A DNA stretch of 64,000 bases from an uncultured Prevotellaceae bacterium (GTDB lineage Bacteria; Bacteroidota; Bacteroidia; Bacteroidales; Bacteroidaceae), in the NCBI GenBank assembly GCA_900320845.1, contig ONTS01000001.1:62001-126000 (forward strand), in the 5' to 3' direction. Made by a program: the position numbers and the translations under genes. The notes beneath the pieces are model-generated. The model saw nothing but the letters and a program-made list of their open reading frames with translations. It ran no database searches and was not told the DNA's origin. Positions 35,043-44,014 of the stretch are shown here, one piece after another (within the stretch, counting starts at the first letter, position 1; every line of letters starts with the position of its first letter).

Positions 35043-37613
35043 TTATCCGCAGCGTGATGCGCCACAGTTTTTGCAGGTGAGACATCCTTCTTGGTAGACG
35101 AGTGTTTCCTGTCCGCATGACGGGCAGCGTTGTCCGGTGGCTGTTGTGCCGTCGACGACATACTTCTTCAGTGCGCGTTCTACACCGTTCTTCCAGGTGT
35201 TGATGCTCTCGCTGCCCAGTTGCAGGGAGCTGACGAGGTGTATGACGTGGTCGATAGGCATACGATAACGCAGCACGCCGGAGATGAGCTTGGCGTAGTT
35301 CCAGTATTCAGGGTTGAACTTCTCGGACAATCCTTCGACGGTGGTCTTGTAGCCGCGTTTGTTTTCGAACTGGAAGTCGTAGCGTTTGGTGCCGTCGGCA
35401 TTCACTTGCTTGATGATTTTGCCTTTGGTGACGGTCTTGGGCAGTACGATGCCTTCGTCGTCGTCTTGCAGACCAGTGAAGATCTCGTAAGGATAGCCGT
35501 TGTAGAGGCCTACGAAGGCGACCCATTTTTCTTTATTGTTCTGGAAACGTACCACATCGCACTCCAATACATCAGGACGTACTTCCTTTACGTTGGGCTT
35601 TTCTTTCTGCTCTGTGCGTTCTTTTTTGTCTTCGGTGTCTGTGGTGGTGTTTTCCTTTTTCTTCTTCTTGTCATCAACGGACACCATGACGCCTGCCCTG
35701 CTGCCGTCGCGATAGATGGTGCAGCCCTTACATCCCGAGCGCCATGCTTCGACATAGAGCTGGTCGACGAGCTGTTCGCTGACGTTGTTAGGCAGGTTGA
35801 CGGTGACGCTGATGCTATGGTCGACCCATTGCTGTACGGCGCCCTGCATGCGCACCTTCATCAGCCAGTCGATGTCGTTGGCGGTGGCTTTGTTGTAGGG
35901 CGAGTGGGCTACGAGGGAGTCTATCTCCTCCTGTGTGTAGCGCTTGTCGGTGTCGTAGCCGTTGACCTTCATCCATTCCATGAACTTAGGATGGTATACG
36001 ATGTATTCCTCGTAGGCGTCGCCCATGTCGTCGATGAAGTCGACGCGTGACTCCGGGTCGTTGGCGTTGACTTTTCTGCGGCGTTTGTAGACGGGCATGA
36101 ATACGGGTTCTATTCCGCTTGTTGTCTGTGTCATCAGTGATACGGTGCCGGTGGGAGCGATGGTGAGGCATGCTATGTTGCGTCGTCCGTACTTCTGTAT
36201 GTCGCGATAGAGTTGAGCGTCTTGGCTCTTGATGCGCAGCAGGAAGGGGTTGTTCTTTTCGCGTTTGGCGTCGTAGATGCTGAAGGCCCCTCGCTCTTTG
36301 GCCATCTCTACGGATGACCTGTAGGCGGCAAGGGCGAGTGTCTTGTGCACTTCTACTGAGAAGTCGGTGGCTTCCTGGGTGCCGTAGCGCAGGCCTAAGG
36401 CTGCTATCATGTCGCCTTCGGCTGTGATGCCGACACCGGTGCGCCTGCCCTTGCTGCTCTTGGCGAGAATCTTCTCCCAAAGGTGACGCTCGCTCTGCTT
36501 CACTTCTTCCAGTTGCGGGTCGGAATCAATCTTGTTGATAATCTGGCGTATCTTTTCCAGCTCCATGTCTACGATGTCGTCCATGATGCGCTGCGCCATG
36601 GCGACGTGGGTGCGGAAGAGTTCGAAGTTGAATCGTGCCTGCGGGGTGAAGGGTTTTTCGACGTATGAGTAGAGATTGATGGACAGCAGTCGGCAGGAGT
36701 CGTACGGACACAGTGGTATCTCGCCGCAGGGGTTGGTGGATATGGTGCGGAAGCCCAGGTCGGCGTAGCAGTCGGGGATGCTTTCGCGCAGGATGGTGTC
36801 CCAGAAGAGTATGCCCGGCTCGGCGCTCTGCCAGGCGTTGTGTACTATCTTTTGCCATAGTTTGCGGGCATCGGTCTCTTGTCTGACGATGGGCTTGTCG
36901 CTGTTGACGGGGAATTGTTGTACGTATGTCTTTCCGTCGATGGCTGCCTGCATGAAGGCATCGTCGATGCGCACCGAGACGTTGGCTCCTGTTATCTTTC
37001 CTTCTTTCATCTTGGCGTCGATGAATGCCTCAGCTTCGGGATGGCGGCTGCTGACGGAGAGCATGAGGGCACCTCTTCTGCCGTCTTGTGCCACCTCGCG
37101 TGTGGAGTTGGAGTAGCGTTCCATGAAGGGCACGATGCCTGTCGAGGTCAGTGCCGAGTTGTTGACGGGCGATCCTTTGGGTCTGATGTGCGAGAGGTCG
37201 TGTCCTACTCCGCCGCGACGCTTCATGAGTTGCACCTGTTCTTCGTCGATGCGCAGTATGGCTCCGTAGGAGTCGGCGTCGCCATCGATGCCGATGACAA
37301 AGCAGTTGCTCAGCGATGCCACTTGGAAATTGTTGCCGATGCCGGTCATGGGGCTACCGCTGGGTACGATATATTTGAACTTGTCTAACAGGTTGAAGAC
37401 CTCTTTCTCCGACAATGGGTTGGGATATTGTTTCTCGATGCGGGCTATTTCCTTTGCAATGCGTTGGTGCATATCTTTGGGAGAACGTTCGTATATGTTG
37501 CCGAAACTGTCCTTCATGGCATACTTGTTCACCCATACGTGGGCTGCCAGTTCGTCACCGTTAAAATACTTGAGTGTAGCTTGATAGGCTTCGTCGTAGG
37601 TATAGCTCTTCAT
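35043..37613 (-). CDS. nrdJ: Adenosylcobalamin-dependent ribonucleotide reductase (class II)
   Basis: 856 residues. The core motifs are ASLSNCFVIG (first redox Cys), STNPCGEIPLCPYDSC with the thiyl Cys in NPCGE, and APTGTVSLM. The N-terminal part is catalytic; a Lys/Glu-rich low-complexity segment (about 645-685, DDKKKKKENTTTDTEDK) links to a C-terminal region ending in a zinc ribbon with CPSC and CKNC. It reduces ribonucleotides without oxygen, using vitamin B12. A promoter (TAACTTTG at 37688-37695) is upstream. Coexpression with folB ties dNTP supply to folate, which is an inference. Confidence 0.95.
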   Translation of the reverse strand: MKSYTYDEAYQATLKYFNGDELAAHVWVNKYAMKDSFGNIYERSPKDMHQRIAKEIARIEKQYPNPLSEKEVFNLLDKFKYIVPSGSPMTGIGNNFQVASLSNCFVIGIDGDADSYGAILRIDEEQVQLMKRRGGVGHDLSHIRPKGSPVNNSALTSTGIVPFMERYSNSTREVAQDGRRGALMLSVSSRHPEAEAFIDAKMKEGKITGANVSVRIDDAFMQAAIDGKTYVQQFPVNSDKPIVRQETDARKLWQKIVHNAWQSAEPGILFWDTILRESIPDCYADLGFRTISTNPCGEIPLCPYDSCRLLSINLYSYVEKPFTPQARFNFELFRTHVAMAQRIMDDIVDMELEKIRQIINKIDSDPQLEEVKQSERHLWEKILAKSSKGRRTGVGITAEGDMIAALGLRYGTQEATDFSVEVHKTLALAAYRSSVEMAKERGAFSIYDAKREKNNPFLLRIKSQDAQLYRDIQKYGRRNIACLTIAPTGTVSLMTQTTSGIEPVFMPVYKRRRKVNANDPESRVDFIDDMGDAYEEYIVYHPKFMEWMKVNGYDTDKRYTQEEIDSLVAHSPYNKATANDIDWLMKVRMQGAVQQWVDHSISVTVNLPNNVSEQLVDQLYVEAWRSGCKGCTIYRDGSRAGVMVSVDDKKKKKENTTTDTEDKKERTEQKEKPNVKEVRPDVLECDVVRFQNNKEKWVAFVGLYNGYPYEIFTGLQDDDEGIVLPKTVTKGKIIKQVNADGTKRYDFQFENKRGYKTTVEGLSEKFNPEYWNYAKLISGVLRYRMPIDHVIHLVSSLQLGSESINTWKNGVERALKKYVVDGTTATGQRCPSCGQETLVYQEGCLTCKNCGASRCG

Positions 37614-37687
37614 AGTTTGGGAGTGGGATAATATGGTGTTTAAAATGGATTATGCGAAAGGTGTGTTGCGACTGTGCTATATCCTTG

Positions 37688-37695
37688 CAAAGTTA
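37688..37695 (-). promoter_or_regulatory. -7 box of the nrdJ-folB operon
   Basis: Minus strand TAACTTTG at 37688-37695. Confidence 0.65.
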
Positions 37696-37730
37696 ATATA
37701 CTTTTAACAATAAGGTATAGAGTGTAGCCA

Positions 37731-37771
37731 AAAAAAAGTGGAGTGTCCTATTGCTGACACTCCACTTTTTT
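37731..37771 (-). terminator. Terminator of the RNase G gene
   Basis: AAAAAGTGGAGTGTC (to 37747) pairs with GACACTCCACTTTTT (from 37756). It lies directly after the stop codon at 37772, with A/T runs on both sides. Confidence 0.85.
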
Positions 37772-39343
37772 TCATTTTGTCTCCATCTCCTCTTTCATAT
37801 CAATGAATTGCTTGTCTGCATCGTAGAATTCGTACTGCAGGAAAGCCATTTTCTGCGAGGGGATGATTCGTAAACCTGTTCCGTACTTCAGTTGCCATTT
37901 TCTTTTCAAAGACACAAAACCTTTGTTGATGTATGCGGCAACGTATGGATGTACGTGCAGGTAGCACTTTCGGATGCCTATCCGATTGACGAGGTAGTCT
38001 ATTTTTCGTTCCAGTTGGTCGGTGAAGAGGTAGGACGACTTTATTTTTCCTTTTCCAAAGCATGTGGGGCATGTCTCTTCAACGTCGAGATCTACTGCCG
38101 GCCGCACGCGTTGGCGTGTGATTTGCATCAGTCCGAACTTACTCAGTGGCAGTATGTTGTGTCTTGCTCTGTCGTTTTGCATGTTCTTACACATGCGCTC
38201 GTAGAGTATTTGTCTGTCTTCTGCCAATCTCATGTCGATAAAGTCGACAATGATGATTCCGCCCATGTCTCGCAGTCGCAGCTGTCGAGCCAATTCGTCG
38301 GCGGCACCGAGGTTCACTTCTAGTGCGTTCTCTTCTTGTCCGTTGTCTTTTTTGATGCGGTTTCCGCTGTTGACGTCTACAACGTGCATGGCTTCGGTGT
38401 GTTCGATGACGAGGTAGGCACCACGTTTGTAGTTTACTACCTTACCGAATCCGGCTTTGAGTTGCTTGGTGACGTTGTAGTTGTCGAAGATGGGTACGCT
38501 ACCTTTGTAGAGCTTAACGATGTCAGCCTTTTCAGGGGCGATGAGCGAGATGTACTGATGCAGCTCGTTGTGTACTGTGGCATCGTTGACGTAGATGTTC
38601 TCGTAGGAAGGGTTGAAGAGGTCGCGTATCATTGCTACGCTTCGGCTTGTCTCTTCGTATACGAGTTGCGGTCGGTCTTGGGTCTTTTGCACTTTGATAA
38701 GTGTGTCTTCCCATCGTTTCATGAGTATACGCAGCTCTGTGTCTAGCTCGGCTACTCGTTTTCCTTCAGCTACTGTGCGTACAATGATGCCGCAATTCTT
38801 CGGCTTGATGCTCTGTACGAGTTGCTTGAGTCTTGCTCTTTCAGCGTTGCTTTTTATCTTTGACGATACGCTTACTTTGTCGCCGAATGGTATGAGAACG
38901 ATGTTGCGTCCAGCGAAGCTTATTTCTGCCGTAAGTCTAGGTCCTTTGGTGGATATGGGTTCCTTGACTATCTGTACCAGCACCTCTTGTCCTTGCGAAA
39001 GTTGTGTGATGGTGCCGTTTTTGGGCAGATCTGACAGTCTGCTGGCTTTTGAGAAGGGGTAAAGACTTTTCCGATTGCTCTGTACCTGTTTAAGATACTT
39101 TTCAAAGGAGTTGTACTGACTACCGAGGTCTAAGTAATGGAGAAAGGCATCGCGGTCGCAACCTACATCGACAAAGCAGGCATTGAGCCCGGGCATGAGT
39201 TTTTTTACCTTTGCAATGTAGATGTTGCCTACTGAGAATGATGCCGACCGTGTTTCTTGTTGGAACTCTACTAGACTTTTGTCTTCGAGCAGAGCTATAG
39301 CAATTTCATCTTGTCTGACATCAATTACTACTTCGCTTGTCAT
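37772..39343 (-). CDS. rng: Ribonuclease G/E
   Basis: 523 residues from the ATG at 39343, which begins the usual N-terminus MTSEVVIDVRQDEIAIALLE; an upstream frame extension is not conserved-looking. S1 RNA-binding domain near 35-125 (VGNIYIAKVKKLMPGLNACF). The DNase I-like catalytic domain carries the metal-binding Asp residues in VVDVNSG and IIIVDFIDM, and the zinc link is CPTCFGKG. It processes rRNA and decays mRNA. Size matches RNase G rather than RNase E, with no degradosome tail. Encoded after HU and the 29-residue mS38-like gene. Confidence 0.95.
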   Translation of the reverse strand: MTSEVVIDVRQDEIAIALLEDKSLVEFQQETRSASFSVGNIYIAKVKKLMPGLNACFVDVGCDRDAFLHYLDLGSQYNSFEKYLKQVQSNRKSLYPFSKASRLSDLPKNGTITQLSQGQEVLVQIVKEPISTKGPRLTAEISFAGRNIVLIPFGDKVSVSSKIKSNAERARLKQLVQSIKPKNCGIIVRTVAEGKRVAELDTELRILMKRWEDTLIKVQKTQDRPQLVYEETSRSVAMIRDLFNPSYENIYVNDATVHNELHQYISLIAPEKADIVKLYKGSVPIFDNYNVTKQLKAGFGKVVNYKRGAYLVIEHTEAMHVVDVNSGNRIKKDNGQEENALEVNLGAADELARQLRLRDMGGIIIVDFIDMRLAEDRQILYERMCKNMQNDRARHNILPLSKFGLMQITRQRVRPAVDLDVEETCPTCFGKGKIKSSYLFTDQLERKIDYLVNRIGIRKCYLHVHPYVAAYINKGFVSLKRKWQLKYGTGLRIIPSQKMAFLQYEFYDADKQFIDMKEEMETK

Positions 39344-39485
39344 TTCTCTTTCTGTACGTCGGGTTGCAAGTTGTCTCCGTTGTGTTGTGAACATGCAAAG
39401 ACGGGGTGCGTACTGCGGCGTTAATATTGTCGCGGTGCATCCCCGTTGTTGTGCTGCCACGGGTAACGGGACGTGACGGAAGAGC

Positions 39486-39575
39486 TTACTTGTTCTTGTG
39501 TCTGTTCTTTCTCAGTCTCTTCTTACGCTTGTGGGTAGCCATCTTGTGGCCTTTTTTCTTTTTTCCGTTTGGCAT
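39486..39575 (-). CDS. 29-residue mS38/COX24-like basic protein
   Basis: A complete tiny gene: MPNGKKKKGHKMATHKRKKR, then LRKNRHKNK and a TAA. Lys, Arg and His make up most of it. The KRKKRLRKNRHK core is the AURKAIP1/COX24 motif of mitochondrial ribosomal protein mS38, and such mini-proteins occur near the HU gene in many Bacteroidetes. A role on the small ribosomal subunit is inferred from that likeness. Easily missed by automatic gene calling because of its length. Confidence 0.8.
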   Translation of the reverse strand: MPNGKKKKGHKMATHKRKKRLRKNRHKNK

Positions 39576-39685
39576 AATGGTGGTGATATTGATGTTTATA
39601 ATTACGATATCATCGCGATGATGCGTGAGGTCTGCGTAGATGCAGGGGTGTCGGGGCTGTGTGTGCAGACTGTTTGCGGGCTGTC

Positions 39686-39964
39686 TTATTCGCCTTTCAT
39701 GCGGCTGATGAAGCTCTTGGCGGGCTTAAAGCCTGGGAAGTCGTGAGCAGCGATGGTGATAGTTGTGTTCTTTGATATGTTGCGAGCAGTCTTTTCTGCA
39801 CGATGTTTCACTACGAAACTGCCGAAGCCGCGAAGATACACATTCTCCTTCTTTACCATGCTGTCTCTTACTACATCCATAAAAGCTTCTACGGTGATCA
39901 TAACTTCGCTCTTAGGAAGACCGGTTTTTTCAGAAATGATGTTTACAATGTCTGCTTTAGTCAT
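39686..39964 (-). CDS. hup: HU family DNA-binding protein
   Basis: 92 residues, the normal length. It starts MTKADIVNIISEKTGLPKSE, with the dimer helices and the beta-arm signature GFGSFVVKHRAEKTARN. It bends DNA non-specifically as a nucleoid protein. A -7 box TACATTTG (40022-40029, minus) is about 60 bases upstream. It may be cotranscribed with the mS38-like and RNase G genes. Confidence 0.95.
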   Translation of the reverse strand: MTKADIVNIISEKTGLPKSEVMITVEAFMDVVRDSMVKKENVYLRGFGSFVVKHRAEKTARNISKNTTITIAAHDFPGFKPAKSFISRMKGE

Positions 39965-40021
39965 AATAATGAGAATAAATTAGGAGTAATACTATATAGG
40001 TTCTGCCTTTTTAAGGGCATG

Positions 40022-40029
40022 CAAATGTA
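40022..40029 (-). promoter_or_regulatory. -7 box of the HU gene
   Basis: Minus strand TACATTTG at 40022-40029. Confidence 0.6.
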
Positions 40030-40136
40030 AGGACTTTTTATTGTGTGGGAAAACAAATCGTGTTTTTTCTTTCCTTATATATAATATATATCGGTCATTA
40101 TCGGCGTTTTGATGACGTGTTATGGTGCCCAGAATG

Positions 40137-40183
40137 TGAAAAATCCCATTCTGCCGTACTTTTCTGATTGTGGCAGAATGGGA
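40137..40183 (-). terminator. Terminator of the DUF4332 gene
   Basis: A stem of about 13 bp, TCCCATTCTGCC (from 40143) with GGCAGAATGGGA; the minus strand continues TTTTTC. Confidence 0.8.
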
Positions 40184-40217
40184 AGGTGGTGGTTGCCCGT
40201 CGGGCGTAGGCAGCGGA

Positions 40218-40625
40218 TTAGTATTCCATCATAGGCGGCAATGCTTTTGCCTGCTCTATCATTTTTTCTACTTCGCTCACTGCCGGAACACGTCTTACGA
40301 GGTGTTTCTGTTCGTTGATTTCTTCGAGTTTGGCCTGTAGGTTTTCGGCAACGCGGTGGCGTAGCTCTTTAACGGTGTCCACTCCGGCTGCTTCCAGTAG
40401 CTCGGAGAACTGCGGGCCTACACCGTCAATGCGCATCAGGTCGGCATGGTTGGCCCAAGTGAGGATGAGTTTGGGGGTGATGCCTGTCTCGTCGGACAAG
40501 GCTTGGCGACCAGCGGGCTTGCAACATTTCTCAAGCAGCTCGGCATCGGTGTTGATGCCTGCGGCAATCAGCTTCTCGGCATAGACGGAGCCAATGCCTT
40601 CGATGTCAATAATCTTGTAGGTCAT
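40218..40625 (-). CDS. DUF4332 helix-hairpin-helix protein
   Basis: 135 residues with two helix-hairpin-helix-like halves: DIEGIGSVYAEKLIAAGI (near 7-24) and RIDGVGPQFSELLEAAGV (near 65-82). These are the hairpins typical of DUF4332 and of DNA-binding proteins such as polymerase beta. Non-specific DNA binding is a reasonable inference. No catalytic motif. Stand-alone with its own terminator. Confidence 0.85.
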   Translation of the reverse strand: MTYKIIDIEGIGSVYAEKLIAAGINTDAELLEKCCKPAGRQALSDETGITPKLILTWANHADLMRIDGVGPQFSELLEAAGVDTVKELRHRVAENLQAKLEEINEQKHLVRRVPAVSEVEKMIEQAKALPPMMEY

Positions 40626-40772
40626 AGGTGATAATATTATAATATGGTATGTGTGACGAGATACTACTGTTGCGTAAGTGTTGTATCATGTCTACAAAGT
40701 TACATCTTTTCTGCGTCTTATGCAAGTTTTGTTGGCGTTTTTCTGTTTGCCAACAGCTTTGCTGTGTGGCGT

Positions 40773-42671
40773 TTATCGGTTGTTGATGATGACTTTTTTC
40801 ACGCTGTTGTCGCTCATTCGCACGATGTTTATTCCTTGCTGCAGTTGGTTGTGGCGTCTGCCTTGTGTGTCGTAGATGGCTATGTGTTGCGGCTTTGTGG
40901 AGTCGACGCTGCTGATGGCGGTTCCGACGCTGTACTGTAGTTTCCTGTCCATCCATTCGATGCGGTCTGTCAGGTAGGTGCGCAACCTGCTCACCTCGCC
41001 TTCGTAGCTGCCTTCTATGAGAGGATTCTGGTGTACGATGGTGTTGAGTATGTTCCATCGTTTGAAGTTCAGTTGTTGCGACTCCTCCAATTCGGCGGCA
41101 ATGGCGTCGACATACTGCGTAAGTGCTTCGGGTGTGATGCGTCCGTTGTCTCTCGCCTCTTGCCAACAGGAGCGCATCTGTGCCTCTACATAGGGGTCGC
41201 TGAGCAACCGGTTGACATTGTCGCGCATCTTGCCCGCCGCTATTGTGGAGTATTGGTACAGCCATTGGGCATGACTGTTGATAGGGTATACGCGATTGTC
41301 GTTCTCGAAAGCCAGGTCAAAGTCCCATACGGGCCCTACGTACAGCTTGTCGTCGCCCCGTTGTTTCCACATGTATGTGCTCCAGTAGGTATCAGGGTTT
41401 CCTGACAGCTCGTTTACAAGCAGATGGCGCACGAAGGAGTTCACATCCAGCAGTGCCCGGTATCCGGCAGCAGCGTCAGTGTAGTTTGCTGCAAAGAGTC
41501 GTTGCTCCATTTCGTTGACGTGTTGGCTTATGTATGCCTTCTGTGCTTGCGTTATCTCCGACTTCTGGGGCGACTTTATCGTGATGGGTGTTTCGCGTTT
41601 GGTGTTAAACCACAGTGTACCTTTTTCTGCATAGCCGTCCACTTCTATCAGATAGCCGCCCGTTATTGTCTCTGTGTTGTCGTCGTGTCGTGTCAGTACG
41701 TCTATATCTACGCGTCCTTTGCCTATATCAATTTGGTCGCAGAGCTGATAGCAGCCCTTATATTCGCCGTTTACGATAAGGTCTACGGGCTGACAGTAGG
41801 GTGTGTAAGCCATTCCCATACGGCGGCTTATCTCCATAGCGACGGCATTTCGCATCAGACTCTTGTCACCGTAGTTGTTGATGAGTGTCCATGTGTCGGC
41901 TTTTGCCGGCGAGGCGAGTGGCGAACCGGGCAGTATGCGGCTTTCTACACTGTTTTCAAAGCGTATGCGGTAGGGTTTCTTAGGGAAGGAGAGCGATTTG
42001 TTTCCACGCAGACGCGTCAGCACGGGTTTCTGTTGTTGGCGACTGCCGTCGTCGTAAATGGAGGTAAACCATCCTTGCAGCTCGTCTTCTTTGTCGTAGG
42101 GCTCAATGTCGTCGACGATGTGTATGCTTAGTGTCGGCAATGATGTTATCTGGTAGTAGTGCGTGTTGTCGCCTGTGCCGGGGTGTCCGTAGAATGCCAC
42201 CTCGGCTATGTTGCAGTGTGCATCGTGCGGTCCCACGTAGCGAACGTAGCGGAATCCTCGCGACACCTGCACCTCTGCCCACGTCAGCTGTCCTGCTGTG
42301 GTGCGCTCAGGGATGAGGTATAGCGGCACGGCGTCGAGGAAATCGGGGCGATTGGAGCCTTCAAACAGTCCCAGACACACCTGCTGCGGACCCAATATGT
42401 TGTTGCGCGGTGCCCATGCCACGCCTGTGATGATGTGCTCTTGGCCAAGATCCAGCCCCACCCAAGTGTTGGATGAGGCGTAAGATGCGAAGAAGGTGGA
42501 CAGGTTGCCGTCGAAAGCGTTGGCGCAAGTGTTCACCGTTGTTGATGCGTTGTTAGTGGTATGGTCTAAGCTTAGCTTTGTGCCTATCACGGTCCCCTTC
42601 AGTCTGTCGTCGGCAGATAGGGAATGGACAAACAAGCAAAGCGCTATAGCAAGAAGTGTCAGTCTGTACAT
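40773..42671 (-). CDS. Secreted CotH-kinase family protein with discoidin-like domain
   Basis: 632 residues from ATG 42671 (signal peptide MYRLTLLAIALCLFVHSLSA); an ATG at 42704 adds 11 residues. A galactose-binding/F5-8C-like domain lies at about 25-155 (NAFDGNLSTFFASYASSNTW, WVGLDLGQEHIITG). The CotH domain (about 190-520) has LRGNKSLSFPKKPYRIRFE, WTLINNYGDKSLMRNAVA, ITGGYLIEVDGY and YVGPVWDFDLAFEN. CotH proteins are atypical protein kinases in spores and elsewhere; the substrate here is unknown. The C-terminus (IAIYDTQGRR ... KVIINNR) is type IX-like. Follows the glycosyltransferase by 36 bases. Confidence 0.88.
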   Translation of the reverse strand: MYRLTLLAIALCLFVHSLSADDRLKGTVIGTKLSLDHTTNNASTTVNTCANAFDGNLSTFFASYASSNTWVGLDLGQEHIITGVAWAPRNNILGPQQVCLGLFEGSNRPDFLDAVPLYLIPERTTAGQLTWAEVQVSRGFRYVRYVGPHDAHCNIAEVAFYGHPGTGDNTHYYQITSLPTLSIHIVDDIEPYDKEDELQGWFTSIYDDGSRQQQKPVLTRLRGNKSLSFPKKPYRIRFENSVESRILPGSPLASPAKADTWTLINNYGDKSLMRNAVAMEISRRMGMAYTPYCQPVDLIVNGEYKGCYQLCDQIDIGKGRVDIDVLTRHDDNTETITGGYLIEVDGYAEKGTLWFNTKRETPITIKSPQKSEITQAQKAYISQHVNEMEQRLFAANYTDAAAGYRALLDVNSFVRHLLVNELSGNPDTYWSTYMWKQRGDDKLYVGPVWDFDLAFENDNRVYPINSHAQWLYQYSTIAAGKMRDNVNRLLSDPYVEAQMRSCWQEARDNGRITPEALTQYVDAIAAELEESQQLNFKRWNILNTIVHQNPLIEGSYEGEVSRLRTYLTDRIEWMDRKLQYSVGTAISSVDSTKPQHIAIYDTQGRRHNQLQQGINIVRMSDNSVKKVIINNR

Positions 42672-42707
42672 GATAGTCTTTTCGGTGTGTGCCGAGGCTG
42701 TCATTGT

Positions 42708-43781
42708 TTAGTCGTTGTTCGTATGTCGGGCAGCGAGGTGTGCCATGGCTTGCTCTATGGTCTGCTGCAGGTAGTAGCCGTTGTTTATGCGTTGTTGTAT
42801 GCGTGCCACGTTGTCAGTCATAGCTTGTCGCTGTTCGGGCGTAATGTGTGTCAGTATGTCGCCCAGACGGTCCAGGTCGTCTATGACTATTCCCACCCCT
42901 TCCTTTTCTATCAGCGGTGCCAGGGCTGCGTCTTTGTTGATGATGACGGGCATGCCCGAGCGCAGATAGAACGACACCTTCATAGGTGTGTTGATGCGGT
43001 TGTACTCCCCCCAGGCTCCGTCCAGTCTGTTGATGCTGTTTCCGTCCCACATCAGTCCATAGTCGCCGCACACGGTTTCGATAAAAGTGTCCGACGCCAT
43101 GCGGGGGTGTTCGTGTATGTTTGGGTTGTCTTTGCCGAAGGGAGTGGTATCATTTTGACCATATAGGTGTAGCTCGTACGTCAGATCGGTGTGTTCCAGC
43201 TTGGTGAGGAAGGCATTACGGCGTGGATGTAGGCGTGCGGCATACACCACTACGGGCTTCCTGCTACCGTCAGCGGGCATGCTTTCCTGCTTACGCAGCG
43301 GCATCGGCGAGGGATAGTCCCACAACTCCAGCGCACCTATAGTCTGACTGAGCCCATGTTCTTCACACCAGGTGCGCATCACGCTGTTGGTGGCGATGAT
43401 ATAGTCGCTTAATGACAGGCGGCTCAGCTCCACCTGCTCGGTGATGCGGTGCCGACGCATGCAGCCAAGGTCGTGGATGAGTGTCACGGTGAGGGCTCCA
43501 CGCAGGCGAGCCACACGGCAGATGTACTTGAAATACTTTTTGATAGGATACTGCAGTACTACGATATCGCCTCTCCTAACGCGAAACGTGTAGCCCACGA
43601 TTCCCCATAGGTTGTGCAGAAATCCCCACACCATGTTCTTGCTGTGCATCTGTGCGCTGCCGAGGTTCACCGCACCCCACTCTTCAAGCAAGTTCTCGGT
43701 GTTGATGCGGGCCATATTGGACACGATATAGTTGCGCGACACATAGCAAAGACGATGCTGGGGTGGGGCTTGTAAAGGCAT
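42708..43781 (-). CDS. Glycosyltransferase (GT4-like, galactofuranosyltransferase type)
   Basis: 357 residues from ATG 43781, chosen because a promoter (43814-43821) excludes the longer frame. The pattern RRGDIVVLQYPIKKYFKYI, TVTLIHDLG, LSLSDYIIATN, VVVYAARLH, then YNRINTPMKVSFYLRSGMPV, is that of GT-B enzymes of the beta-1,6-galactofuranosyltransferase group. It transfers a sugar in envelope polysaccharide or glycoprotein synthesis; donor and acceptor unknown. No other glycan genes are adjacent. Probably cotranscribed with the CotH-type gene. Confidence 0.8.
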   Translation of the reverse strand: MPLQAPPQHRLCYVSRNYIVSNMARINTENLLEEWGAVNLGSAQMHSKNMVWGFLHNLWGIVGYTFRVRRGDIVVLQYPIKKYFKYICRVARLRGALTVTLIHDLGCMRRHRITEQVELSRLSLSDYIIATNSVMRTWCEEHGLSQTIGALELWDYPSPMPLRKQESMPADGSRKPVVVYAARLHPRRNAFLTKLEHTDLTYELHLYGQNDTTPFGKDNPNIHEHPRMASDTFIETVCGDYGLMWDGNSINRLDGAWGEYNRINTPMKVSFYLRSGMPVIINKDAALAPLIEKEGVGIVIDDLDRLGDILTHITPEQRQAMTDNVARIQQRINNGYYLQQTIEQAMAHLAARHTNND

Positions 43782-43813
43782 AATGTTAATTGCAATACGA
43801 TTATTTTCGCTAC

Positions 43814-43821
43814 AAAGATAG
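43814..43821 (-). promoter_or_regulatory. -7 box of the glycosyltransferase-CotH unit
   Basis: Minus strand TATCTTTG at 43814-43821, back to back with the lipoprotein promoter. Confidence 0.7.
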
Positions 43822-43963
43822 CACAAACGCCCGTCTATACAAAGCCATGCCTTCGGTTTTTGCCCTGCCGCACCGCCTTCAGAGCGCATCAGGAAGGCTA
43901 CATATTTAGGGATTTCCCTATACAGTTTTAGGATTTTCCTGCCGTCATTACGTCAAAAACGAC

Positions 43964-43971
43964 TACCTTTG
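43964..43971 (+). promoter_or_regulatory. -7 box of the glycine-zipper lipoprotein gene
   Basis: TACCTTTG at 43964-43971. Confidence 0.7.
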
Positions 43972-44014
43972 CTCTCACAAAAGCATACAAAACAACTTCA
44001 TAAGCAACATTCCT

